From: Bog-756 sp963824645
GTDB lineage: Bacteria; Actinomycetota; Acidimicrobiia; Acidimicrobiales; RAAP-2
Direction of reading: 5' to 3'
Length of the DNA: 64,000 bases
Assembly: GCA_963824645.1 (NCBI GenBank)
Contig: CAWGQC010000005.1
Span: forward strand, 496,001 to 560,000
Every line of letters starts with the position of its first letter. Position 1 is the stretch's first letter. Made by a program: the position numbers and the translations under genes. Positions 17,683-26,599 of this stretch are shown here, piece by piece. A model generated the notes under the pieces. It did no database searches and had not been told where the DNA came from. It saw only the letters and a list, made by a program, of their open reading frames with translations.

Positions 17683-17818
17683 CGCTCATCCCTCGCTCGT
17701 CGTCGGCCGGACAGGCACTCTATCTTGACCCGACGTCTTCCATGTAATACCACCGGGCAGTCGTCATCCGAAGCCCGTCGCCAACGGCCTCCCTGCCCTT
17801 TGCCGTAACCTTCCCCAC

Positions 17819-18715
17819 ATGGTGGACTCGATCGACCCGGTCGCACCGCTGCAGCCGAAGCGCGCTTCAAAAGCTCCCGCATCCACCCTCGAACGCGCTT
17901 CCCACTCCTTGTCGAACGCTTGGCGCTACAGCACCGCCGACTTCCGTGCCCGCCCTCATTTCGTGATCCTCGGCGCTCGGCGGTGTGGCACCACCTCGCT
18001 CTTCCGGTGGATGAGGACCCACCCTGACATATCGCCGCCGATACGGAAGGAGATCCACTACTTCGACGTTCACTACGACAAGGGCCGCCGATGGTACCGA
18101 GCCCAATTCCCTTTTGCCCGCAGCGGCAAGGTCACCGGAGAGGGGAGCCCCTACATGCTCTACCATCCGCTGGCGCCGGCTCGGGCGGCCCGGGACCTAC
18201 CCTCGGCAACCCGCTTCATCGTGCTCTTGCGCGAGCCCGTTCAGCGCACCGTCTCCGACTACTGGTTCACCCGACAGCAGCGCAGGCGTTTCGAGCCCGA
18301 GAACCTCGAACGGGCCATCGCCCTCGAGCCCGAGCGGTTGGCCGGCGAGGTCGAGCGGGTGATGCGCGGCGAGATGAGTCCCAGCCATTCGGGCCACTCC
18401 TACGTGTCCCGCAGTGAATACGCGGGACAGCTCGAGTCCTGGTTCGACGCCGTCGGTCGGGAGAGGATTCTGATCGTCGAGAGCGAAAGCATGTACACCG
18501 ACCCGGCGACGGCTGCCGGCATTCTCGAATGGCTGGGCCTGGCCCCCCACGACCACGAGTTCCCGGTAGCCAGCAAGGCCAACCAGTCGGAACGACTGGA
18601 GGCGGCGGATCCCCAGGTGCTGGCGGCTCTGGCCGAGCACTTCCGGCCGCACAACCAACGGCTGTTCGAGCTGCTGGGCTACGAGTTGTGGACGGGGTCC
18701 GCATCTTTCCCCTGA
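17819..18715 (+). CDS. Sulfotransferase (heparan/NodH-like domain)
   Basis: This is a predicted PAPS-dependent carbohydrate sulfotransferase of 298 residues, and the clearest member of the set here. The 5'-phosphosulfate loop is LGARRCGTTSLFRWM (about residues 51-65), followed by KEIHYFDVHYDKG as in heparan N-sulfotransferase-type enzymes. The 3'-phosphate-binding region is FIVLLREPVQRTVSDYWFTR, with the conserved Ser/Arg pair. SYVSRSEYAGQLESWFDAVG is the family's next conserved block. Its upstream neighbour is divergent, with a 136-bp gap that should hold promoters for both. The end is convergent with asnB. Glycan sulfation is inferred from family and neighbourhood. Confidence 0.92.
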   Translation: MVDSIDPVAPLQPKRASKAPASTLERASHSLSNAWRYSTADFRARPHFVILGARRCGTTSLFRWMRTHPDISPPIRKEIHYFDVHYDKGRRWYRAQFPFARSGKVTGEGSPYMLYHPLAPARAARDLPSATRFIVLLREPVQRTVSDYWFTRQQRRRFEPENLERAIALEPERLAGEVERVMRGEMSPSHSGHSYVSRSEYAGQLESWFDAVGRERILIVESESMYTDPATAAGILEWLGLAPHDHEFPVASKANQSERLEAADPQVLAALAEHFRPHNQRLFELLGYELWTGSASFP

Positions 18716-18772
18716 CACCCCCCGGGGTGCGACCGCCGCCCAACCTGAGTTCTCGCGATGGTCAGGGGAGCA

Positions 18773-20747
18773 CTACCCCCCGAGGTCCGGCTGCCAACGT
18801 TCGATCCAGGCCTGCAGGACGAGAACGTCCCACAAGGCGTAGGCATTGTCGCGCCGACCGGCGAGATGCTGGCTCCACGCCCGTCGCACCGGTTCGACAT
18901 CGAGGAGCCCCTGGTGGGCCAGACGCTTTTCGTCGAGGAGCCCCTCGGCCCACGGCCTCAGCCGCCCCCGCAACCACGATCCGATAGGGACGCCGAATCC
19001 CATCTTCGGGCGGTCCACCAAGGTCGCCGGAACATGGCGGTAGAGAACCTGCCGGAGGATCCACTTGGTCGTGCCACCGTGCAGCTTCATATCCATCGGT
19101 ATGCGCCAGGCCAGGTCGAGAACGGAGCGATCGAGGAACGGCACCCGGGTCTCGAGCGACGGTGCCATGGCGGCTCGGTCGAGCTTGGTCAAGATGTCGT
19201 CGGGAAGGTAGCCGATCAGATCCAGCCACAGCATTTGTTCGGTCGTTCCCGACACGGCCGGGCCATCCCGTGAGTCCGGGTAGGAAAGGGCATTGGTCTC
19301 AGCACCGAAGACCATGGATTCCGCCCCGTCCCAATGCGACACCAAGGAGCGGTAGGCATCGGCGCGATCGGAGGCGGCGAGAACCTTGCCCACCTTGGCC
19401 ACTTTGGTCGCCGGGTTGCGCACCTGCCAGCGGACCGGCAGGGCGGAGGTCATTCCGGCCACACCGTCGATCACGCTCGGGGGGATCCGTTCCAAGGCCG
19501 ACCCGGCGGCCCGCCGAACCGATCCCGGAAGCAGAGAGCCATGGCGCCACAAGCGCTCGAGCCAGGCGTGACGGTTGTAGCCGGCGAACAGCTCGTCGCC
19601 TCCGTCCCCGGACAGGGAGACGGTCACCTTGGTCCGAGCGAGCTCGCTGACCAACAGGACGGGAATCTGCGAGATGTCGGCGAAAGGCTCATCCCAGATG
19701 TCGGGGATCCGGGAAATGACGCCAGCTGCGTCGCCGTCGCTCACCCGTAGCGCAGTGTGATCGGTCCCGAGGTGGGATGCCACGGCGGCAGCCTCGTCCG
19801 ATTCGTCGAACTCCCGCTCGGCGAACCCGGCCGTGAAGGTCTGGACCGGCCGATCGCTCATCTTCTGCATCAGAGCAACAACCAGGCTCGAGTCCACCCC
19901 GCCCGACAGGAAGGCCCCGATCGGCACGTCGGCCACCATACGGTCGGCCACCGAGCGGGTGAGGACCTCCTCGGTCTGGTCGACCAACGAGCCGCCGGAT
20001 GATCCCGACAGCGGCCGGCTGCGTGCGTCCTCGATGGCGGCGCGTGCCGACCAGAAGGGACGGCCGGCCGGCAGCACCCCCGGAACCGCTCGATCGTCGA
20101 AGGTGACGATCTGACCGGGGCGAACCTTGCATACACCGCGATACACCGTCCGGGGGGCGGGGATGCAGCTGGCCCGCAGGTACAGGGCCACGGCGTCACG
20201 ATCCAACTCGGGGGAGAAGTCGGCCAGGCAGCGCAGCGACTTGAGCTCCGACCCGAAGGCCAGGCTTTGTCCGGCCCAGCCGTAGTAGAGCGGCTTCTCG
20301 CCGAACCGGTCGCGGACCAGGTGCAGGGCGCGCCGGTGCCGGTCCCACAGGGCCAACGCGAACATTCCTTCGCTGGCTTCGAGGGCGGCATCGACGCCCC
20401 ACTTCTGCACCGCCTCCAGAAGGACCTCGGTGTCGGAGCTTCCCCGAAAGGCCACACCCTGGGCGGCCAGGAGACGGCGCAACTCGCGTGAAGTTGTAGA
20501 TCTCCCCGTTGTAGCTGAGCACCCACCGCCCATCAGCGGAGGTCATCGGTTGATGACCGTGCGGGCTGAGGTCGACGACCGCCAGCCGGCGATGCCCGAA
20601 AGCTACCCGACCGTCCGGGTCAACCCACAGCCCGGCATCGTCGGGTCCGCGGTGGGCAACAGCGTCGGCCATGTCGGCCGCCCAGCGCCCCAGCCGGTCG
20701 GGGCCGCTCCGCTGGCGGGGATCGAATAGACCGGCGATACCGCACAT
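18773..20747 (-). CDS. asnB: Asparagine synthase (glutamine-hydrolysing), one frameshift
   Basis: This is an AsnB-type enzyme that moves amide nitrogen from glutamine to a carboxylate. It begins MCGIAGLFDP, so Cys2 is the nucleophile of the class II glutaminase domain; AVAHRGPDDAGLWVD and SYNGEIYNF follow. The frame then shifts near 20490 and continues with ELRRLLAAQGVAF, GSSDTEVLLEAVQKWG and RDRFGEKPLYYGW. The synthetase half has the PP-loop FLSGGVDSSLVVAL, DGGDELFAGYNRH and FLDRSVLDLAWRIP. The reconstructed length is about 657 residues. Such proteins are common in polysaccharide loci, where the target may be a uronic acid carboxylate instead of aspartate. A hairpin CACCCC/GGGGTG at 18716-18729 lies between it and the convergent sulfotransferase. 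Confidence 0.93.
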
Positions 20748-20964
20748 CGGTCAGAATCCCGCGCCGGGGAGGTCGGCTTCGCCGTCCGCCGGATCTGCGC
20801 ACCGTCGCCCGCACCCCCGACCCATGGACCGATCATCGACGGGAACCGGCGGCGACGTCAAGTAATCTGAGGGAAAGGTCGTCCTTGTCCACGGAATTCG
20901 TGGCTGTGGATGTGGTCAGGACCACCTGTGGCATGCTGCGAGCAGTGGGAGCGGAGGGGACCGG

Positions 20965-21858
20965 GTGAATTTGGGGGACCGCGCCAAGCGGCAATTCGTT
21001 CGTCTTCCACCCGGGGTCCGTCGCCAGGTGCTCCACCGTCTGGGTCGCTATGCGCCGTGGGAGCCGGAGTTCGACTTCACGCCACCGGTGTTGCGGCCCG
21101 GGGAGGTCACCGGCCCCCCCGATTTCGTCGGGATCGGCGCCCAGAAGGCCGGCACCACCTGGTGGTACCAACTGATCCTCTCCCATCCGGGCGTCACGTC
21201 GCGACCGGAGCTGCACAAGGAGCGGCACTTCCTCGACCGCTTCGGCGAGGTGCCTTTCGGGCCCGAGGACGTCGACCGGTACCACGGTTGGTTCCCCCAT
21301 GCCGCCGGAACCCTCACCGGCGAGTGGACTCCGGACTACATGACCTTCTCGTGGGCTCCGGAGCTGCTCAAACGGGCCGCGCCCAAGGCACGGCTCCTCG
21401 TCCTGCTCCGAGATCCGGTGGAGCGGTTCCGTTCGGGTCTCGAGCATCACCAGCGGATGGGCGCACCCGACGGGGCTGACGTGACAACCGACGCCGTGCA
21501 ACGTGGGTTCTACCATCGGGCCCTCGCCGGCTGGCTCGAAGGCTTCGACCGGGACCAGCTCCTCGTCCTCCAGTACGAGCGATGCACCGCCGACCCGGTG
21601 GGCCAGCTGCAGTCCACATTTCGCTTTCTGGGGTTGCCCGCCTTCACACCCCCACAGCTGATGACGCCCCACCCACGGCCGTCCCCGGTCGAAGTCGGGA
21701 TGGATGCCGATGTCAGGAACAGGCTGATTGCCGTCTACCAGTCCGATGTGTTGGCATTGGCCGCCGGGGTGCCGGAAATCGACCTGACCCTCTGGCCGAA
21801 CTTCTCCTACCTGGCCGGCGGGGAGATGCGGTCGGACGCATCGAATTCGCCCACCTGA
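20965..21858 (+). CDS. Sulfotransferase
   Basis: This is a predicted PAPS-dependent sulfotransferase of 297 residues starting with GTG at 20965. The 5'-phosphosulfate loop is FVGIGAQKAGTTWWYQLIL at about residues 54-72, followed by HPGVTSRPELHKERHFLDR. The 3'-phosphate region is LLVLLRDPVERFRSGLEHHQ, and RGFYHRALAGWLEGFDRDQL is the next conserved block. The family is the NDST/HS3ST-like Sulfotransfer_1 group. Its 3' end overlaps the convergent glycosyltransferase at 21807 by about 52 bases. It is divergent from asnB. Confidence 0.92.
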   Translation: MNLGDRAKRQFVRLPPGVRRQVLHRLGRYAPWEPEFDFTPPVLRPGEVTGPPDFVGIGAQKAGTTWWYQLILSHPGVTSRPELHKERHFLDRFGEVPFGPEDVDRYHGWFPHAAGTLTGEWTPDYMTFSWAPELLKRAAPKARLLVLLRDPVERFRSGLEHHQRMGAPDGADVTTDAVQRGFYHRALAGWLEGFDRDQLLVLQYERCTADPVGQLQSTFRFLGLPAFTPPQLMTPHPRPSPVEVGMDADVRNRLIAVYQSDVLALAAGVPEIDLTLWPNFSYLAGGEMRSDASNSPT

Positions 21859-22775
21859 CGGCCATAACGGGGATCCTCGCCCATGCGACCCCGAACCCCG
21901 TCCCACAAGCCCCGGATGATGGCAGACCGTTCCGACCCGACTGCGGGCCCGTTGGAGATGGCGGGAGGAATAGGCCAATTGCCAGAGGTACCACGAGGGT
22001 CTCCCGTGCCGACGGATCAGCGCAACAGAATTTCGGCTGTGGTAGAAGGCCCGCCAGGACTCGTCGGCGTCATTGGGTCGCTCCGTCCGAATGGCGGCGT
22101 CACGCCCAGCGGATGTCTGCTGGGCGGCGACCGAACGGGCGGCGGCGGCGTCAAGCACCACATCCAGGCCCGCCTCTCTGACCCGACAGAAGAAGTCGAA
22201 GTCTTCGAGCCCGAAAAACCAGGTCGGGTCGGGTAGCACTCCGGCGTCGACCACCCGACGCGACACCAGCGTGGCTCCCCAGCAGGCCACGTCCACCGGC
22301 GGAAGGTCTGCCGCCCGGCCCGGAGGCACCACGTTCACAGTGTGGGCGCCCCGCCCGATGAATCGCCGACCGTAAGCAACAACGGCACCGACAGATCGTC
22401 GCCTGACGGATCGAGTTCATCCACCCGCTGGAGCACACTCGCCACGCGGGGTGCAGGCAGCGGGAACAGCCCGATATCGTCCTCGCACAGATAGGCCCAC
22501 CGGGTGGACGGCCGTCCGAAAGCCTCGTCCATCCCCGCCCGGAATCCGCCGGCCGGCCCCAGGTTGCGGGGGAGGCGGACCATCGCCACCTCTCTCTCGA
22601 GAGCAGGATCGTCGAGACCTCCGACCCCGTTGACCACCACGATGATCTGATCGCCGGCCAGCCCTTCGACGGTCATCAACGAGCGAACGGCGTCACCCGC
22701 CAGCCGCGGCCGCATGAAGGTGAGGACCACCGCGGTCACGCCTTCGAGTCCGCCTGCTGTTCGGGGCCCCGGCAT
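21807..22775 (-). pseudogene. Family 2 glycosyltransferase, two frameshifts
   Basis: This is a GT2-type glycosyltransferase (GT-A fold) acting in the cytoplasm on a lipid-linked glycan. The first piece has VTAVVLTFMRPRLAGDAV, VVNGVGGLDDPALE, NLGPAGGFRAGMDEAF and the metal-binding YLCEDDIGLFP. The frame shifts near 22380, then reads VAYGRRFIGRGAHTVNVVPP, ACWGATLVSRRVVDAGVLPD and FFGLEDFDFFCRVREAGLDV, which is the acceptor ED motif. A second shift near 21957 leads to SAIIRGLWDGVRGRMGEDP and a stop at 21807-21809. Restored length is about 322 residues. The conserved motifs argue for sequence error or very recent loss. Confidence 0.85.
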
Positions 22776-22958
22776 CGGCGACCGACCGCTCCCGATCGGT
22801 CATCGCCCTCTCACGGGGCTAGGCTACCAGCGCTCTAGGTGGAGGGGCACGGTAACGTGCCACAGTCGACGGGGGCGTCCGAGGACCAAGGAGCACGGGG
22901 TGTCGAAATCGGCAGCGGGGAACAACCTCCGACCTCCCGCTGGCTCGGGTCACCTCTC

Positions 22959-23795
22959 ATGATCAGCGTGGTCATCCCCGTCCGCAACGGAATGCCTTGG
23001 CTGGAGGAGCAATTGCGGGCTCTCGATGCCCAGCAGTGCGACCAGGCGTGGGAGGTCATTTTGGCCGATAACGGGTCCACCGACGGTAGCCAGGACTTGG
23101 CCCGGGAGTGGTCGGCCCACCACCACAACTTTCGACTGGTCGACGCCTCCGAGCGGCGAGGGGCGCCCTCGGCCCGCAACATCGCGGTGGAGGAGGCCAA
23201 TGGCGATCTTCTGGCCTTCTGCGACGCCGACGACGTGGTGCTGCCGGGGTGGCTGACCGCTTGTGCGGCCGCTCTCGAGCATGCGGACATCGTGGCCGGG
23301 TACTTCGATTTCTGGTCTCTCAACGGGGGCCCGTCCAAGGACCCGGTACCGGCGGCCATCCGCCAACTCGGTTTCCTTCCCGCCGGCCTCGGGGCCAACC
23401 TCGCCGTGCGCCGAGACGTGTTCGAGAAGGTCTGCGGTTTCAACGAGGAGCCGCTGCCGGGGGAGGACATCGATCTGTGCTGGCGCATTCAGCTCCAGGG
23501 TTTTCGCTTCGCCGCCGCCCCCGACGCCGTGGTGGCCAAGCGCGAGCGGGCCGAATTCCAGCAGGTATTCCGCCAGGCCTATTCCTACGGCCGGTGCGGA
23601 CCGGTGCTCTATCACCGCTACAGGCGGGCCGGCGCCCGTCGGAACCTGCGCGGTGCATTCAAGGCGTGGTGCTGGCTGGTCTACGCCCTGCCCCAGCTCC
23701 GCCTGCCCGGGCAGCGTCTCGAGTGGGCGCGGGCGGCGGGAATGCGGTCGGGCCGGCTCAAGGGATCGGCCGAGGAGCGGCTCTTCTTCCCCTGA
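22959..23795 (+). CDS. Family 2 glycosyltransferase
   Basis: This is a GT2 enzyme of about 278 residues. It opens with MISVVIPVRNGMPWLEEQLR and has LADNGSTDGSQDLA, PSARNIAVEEANGDLLAFCD with the DAD metal motif in CDADDVVLPGW, and the acceptor-site GEDIDLCWRIQLQGFRF. The start at 22959 matches the domain edge; an in-frame GTG at 22839 would add 40 residues of unconserved, low-complexity sequence. It is divergent from the GT2 gene at 21807-22775, with a short shared upstream region. It is convergent with the methyltransferase at 23819. Confidence 0.9.
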   Translation: MISVVIPVRNGMPWLEEQLRALDAQQCDQAWEVILADNGSTDGSQDLAREWSAHHHNFRLVDASERRGAPSARNIAVEEANGDLLAFCDADDVVLPGWLTACAAALEHADIVAGYFDFWSLNGGPSKDPVPAAIRQLGFLPAGLGANLAVRRDVFEKVCGFNEEPLPGEDIDLCWRIQLQGFRFAAAPDAVVAKRERAEFQQVFRQAYSYGRCGPVLYHRYRRAGARRNLRGAFKAWCWLVYALPQLRLPGQRLEWARAAGMRSGRLKGSAEERLFFP

Positions 23796-23818
23796 TCTCT
23801 GCGGGACGGTCGATGCCG

Positions 23819-24523
23819 TCAGTCGGCCGTCGCCACGGCGATGAGCTCATCGAGGGCCAGGCGGGGGGGGAAGACCTGCTGGGCCATGAAGCTTGCCGCC
23901 TTGCGCAGGGGGGTGGGGCTGGAGTGACCGGCGAAGGAGATCTTCACCTTGGAGAAGCCGTTGATCTCCAGCACGCGGCGGAGGGTGTCCTCGCAGTACC
24001 AGCACGTGTGCTCGGGGTGCACCTGACCATGGCCACCCCAGCGATAGACGAAATTGCCGACGTAGAAGGCGTTCGGGGTGGTGAGAATGAGTTGGCCACC
24101 GGGACGGAGGTGGCGTCGTATGTTGGCCAGAAAACTCCGCACATCATCCAAGTGCTCGATGAGCTCTCCGGCAAAGACGGCATCGAATTGGCGGCCCAGA
24201 TCGAAGTTGCGGGCGTCGGCCAACCGCACGTCGAACCCCTCGGCCTGAAGCTTCTCCACGGTGGTCTCGTTGATGTCGATGCCGACCAACTCGCTGAAGT
24301 CCTTGGCCAGCAGTCCGTGCAGCCAGTCGGGGCGGCCGTAACGGGAGGCACAACCCAGGTCGAGTACGGACTCCCCCTGGATGAGGGGCCTCACCACGTC
24401 GTACCGGTCGCGGAGCGTGCCGCCACCCCACGGATTGTCTCCCCACTTGGGCTGCAGGAAATGACCCGTGGCGACACCGTCCGAGGGTACGGAACCTGTG
24501 GCAGCCTTCGAACCGTTTGTCAC
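23819..24523 (-). CDS. Class I SAM-dependent methyltransferase
   Basis: This is a methyltransferase of about 235 residues. Motif I is VLDLGCASRYGRPDWLHGLL, unusual in having CASRYG where most relatives have GxGxG. DFSELVGIDINETTVEKL, ADARNFDLGRQFDAVFAG, ELIEHLDDVRSFLANIRRHL and LRPGGQLILTTPNAFYVGNF follow. GTG at 24523 is proposed as the start; the open frame extends further upstream to 24835, but that part reads as low-complexity non-coding sequence and would overlap the divergent glycosyltransferase start at 24786. The gap 24524-24785 probably holds divergent promoters. The substrate is unknown, probably a sugar of the locus. Confidence 0.85.
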   Translation of the reverse strand: MTNGSKAATGSVPSDGVATGHFLQPKWGDNPWGGGTLRDRYDVVRPLIQGESVLDLGCASRYGRPDWLHGLLAKDFSELVGIDINETTVEKLQAEGFDVRLADARNFDLGRQFDAVFAGELIEHLDDVRSFLANIRRHLRPGGQLILTTPNAFYVGNFVYRWGGHGQVHPEHTCWYCEDTLRRVLEINGFSKVKISFAGHSSPTPLRKAASFMAQQVFPPRLALDELIAVATAD

Positions 24524-24785
24524 CGTGCCCACTGCGTCCTGCCCCTCCCTGTCACCGACTTCGGTTACTGGTGTTCTTCCCGAGGGTTCCGCGGCCAGAA
24601 ACCACGAACTCCTCGCCCCGATGAGGTTACCACCCGCGCCTTTGCCCACTGCCACACGGACTTCGGCGGCCCCCACCAGCCAGGCGCGGCGACCAGGAAG
24701 CTGCGGTAGCATCATGCGCCCGGTGCAGCGGGAAGTTGACTGCGCAGGAGGAAGTGTCACTGAAGCCTTGAGAAGCGGGTGGGGA

Positions 24786-25625
24786 ATGGAAGAAGGCAGA
24801 GTGCCCCGGATTGCGGCTCTGGTGCTCACCCACAACGCCCCTCAGGCACTGGCCCGCTGTCTGGCCGCCATCGACGCGCAGACCACCCGGCCGGACGAAA
24901 TAGTGGTTGTCGACAATGCCAGTAGCCCACCGGCGCAGGCCGACTCCCTCAACCTGGGCGGCGTGCCCGTACGGGTGGTTCGATCCGACGTCAACCTCGG
25001 TCCCGCCGGCGGTTGGGCTATCGCCCTGCGCGACTTCCTGGAGCACGGCAACACCCACGCCTGGTTGATGGATGACGACATCGTGCCGGAGCCAAAGTGT
25101 TTGGCCGCGTTGTGGGATGAGGCATCCGATCGACCCGAGTCCGCCTTCGTCGTGCCGGTATCCATCCAGCCCGACGGGAAGGTTGGGCGATGGGGATCGT
25201 GGTGTGGATTCCTGATCGCCCGACAGATCGTCGAGACGGTCGGCCTCCCGAGGGAGGAACTGTTCTGGTGGGCCGAGGACACCGAGTACTGCCACTGGAG
25301 GATCCCCCGGGCGGGCTTCCCCCTGCAGTTCATAGAGGGGGCGGTCGTGCACCACGATGCCATCCGTCAGGGAGGGGATCTTCCCACCTGGAAGTACTAC
25401 TACGAGTCTCGCAACATGCTGTACCTCCACTGGCACATCATGCACAGGCTCGGCCGTTACCCGAAGAACTTCACCCGGCTGGTGGGGAGGGCTCTGTTCC
25501 GACAGCGACAGGACAGGATCGGGTGCCTGATCGCCATCGGACGCGGCCTGGTCGATGGCACGTTCGGACGGCTGGGCATTCGGTACCCGATTGTCGCCCT
25601 ACACGAGCGCCACCTTCGGGACTAG
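24786..25625 (+). CDS. Family 2 glycosyltransferase (rhamnosyl/galactofuranosyl type)
   Basis: This is a GT2 enzyme of 279 residues. It begins MEEGRVPRIAALVLTHNAPQ and has VVDNASSPPAQADSL, NLGPAGGWAIALRDFL, the metal-binding MDDDIVPEP, and the acceptor-site ELFWWAEDTEYCHWR. This order is that of WbbL/GlfT-like rhamnosyl- and galactofuranosyltransferases, but the donor cannot be told from sequence. The reading frame is intact. Its TAG stop shares the sequence CTAG with the stop of the convergent gene at 25622. Confidence 0.9.
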   Translation: MEEGRVPRIAALVLTHNAPQALARCLAAIDAQTTRPDEIVVVDNASSPPAQADSLNLGGVPVRVVRSDVNLGPAGGWAIALRDFLEHGNTHAWLMDDDIVPEPKCLAALWDEASDRPESAFVVPVSIQPDGKVGRWGSWCGFLIARQIVETVGLPREELFWWAEDTEYCHWRIPRAGFPLQFIEGAVVHHDAIRQGGDLPTWKYYYESRNMLYLHWHIMHRLGRYPKNFTRLVGRALFRQRQDRIGCLIAIGRGLVDGTFGRLGIRYPIVALHERHLRD

Positions 25626-26431
25626 AGAAACTCCTCATAGAAGGATGGGTCCGTCTGTAGTCGGGCGTAGATCTCATCGCCCAGCTGTCTGCTCGCCTTC
25701 ATGCCGCGATAGTTCAACACCTTTACTCGCGCGGCGTCGGAATGACGGACGACGCTACCGAGAAGCCGGAACCTCTCTGTGCCGTTCAACCATGCCGGGG
25801 GCTTGGTGAGAGCGCTGGGGACCACTGGATCGCGGAAGCCGGCACCGTGGTGGTACAAGACATCGGCGTAGACGGCGAACCAAAGAGGGTGGGGATTCCT
25901 CTTGTTGGAGCGTAGGAGAGGGGTCCAAGGAGCATTGATCCTCTCCAGCTTCCCGAGCAGATTGCCACCGACATCGGAGAGAAGTTGACCTTGCTTGTTC
26001 TTCCATGTAAAGCCCGGCGTCCAGTCGCCCCGGATCCTGTCCCAGTCTTCGGCGCGGACCACACAGAAGCACGGATGGGGCTGCCTGTCCCCCGCTATCT
26101 CGTCGCGCCGAACGGCAACAAGCACCGAATCGTCCAAAGCCTTATGCACGGTCGGCATGGGATCGGCGATCGGAAAAGCATCGCCGTCGAGGAACATGAT
26201 CAGATCGTCGTGTTCGGCTTCCTCCAAGATCAACGACGCCAGCAGATTGAGCTTGCCGGCATGATCACCCATAGCCGGCACGACACGGTCGAATTTATCC
26301 TCGTGCCGGGGATCGACCCGATTGAGGACGGCGACCACCCGATAGGGCTCCTGCAGATGACGGGCGAGATAGGACAGCTGGACATCGATCCACTTGGCCG
26401 ATTTGAAGTGGATGGTCGCTACATGAATCAT
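25622..26431 (-). CDS. Glycosyltransferase-like protein with DGD motif, family uncertain
   Basis: The 269-residue protein begins MIHVATIHFKSAKWIDVQL, has VVAVLNRVDPRHEDKFD, and carries FLDGDAFPIADPM, which looks like the DxD metal site of a GT-A fold. Later blocks include CFCVVRAEDWDRIRGDW, SDVGGNLLGKLERIN and YADVLYHHGAGFRDPV. It resembles uncharacterised proteins found in glycan loci more than any named GT family I can place with confidence. There are no signal peptide or membrane segments. Its sequence is less GC-rich than its neighbours, suggesting separate acquisition. The acceptor or donor is unknown. Confidence 0.7.
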   Translation of the reverse strand: MIHVATIHFKSAKWIDVQLSYLARHLQEPYRVVAVLNRVDPRHEDKFDRVVPAMGDHAGKLNLLASLILEEAEHDDLIMFLDGDAFPIADPMPTVHKALDDSVLVAVRRDEIAGDRQPHPCFCVVRAEDWDRIRGDWTPGFTWKNKQGQLLSDVGGNLLGKLERINAPWTPLLRSNKRNPHPLWFAVYADVLYHHGAGFRDPVVPSALTKPPAWLNGTERFRLLGSVVRHSDAARVKVLNYRGMKASRQLGDEIYARLQTDPSFYEEFL

Positions 26432-26599
26432 CGGCCCGTACGTTCTCCCTGTCGCCCCATCGATCGGACATCCCCCACTCCGACGAGCATCTAGCCCGAT
26501 GATACTAGCCGCTCATGTGCCGAAGCGACTACGGGGTCGGTGGTGGTGTGGTGGTATCGCCGGTCAGAGCACCGGATCATCGGGGACGCCGCTACCGGA

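Noticed and set aside
18773..20533. An asparagine synthase lacking its N-terminal Cys
   Set aside because: The missing MCGIAG end is found at 20747 in another frame, separated by one indel near 20490.
20833..21806. Continuation of the minus-strand GT2 frame down to 20833
   Set aside because: That frame runs antisense through the plus-strand sulfotransferase. The right C-terminus is in another frame with a stop at 21807-21809.
23108..24709. A plus-strand open frame of 533 codons
   Set aside because: It overlaps the intact GT2 gene in another frame and is antisense to the methyltransferase; the translation has no family features.
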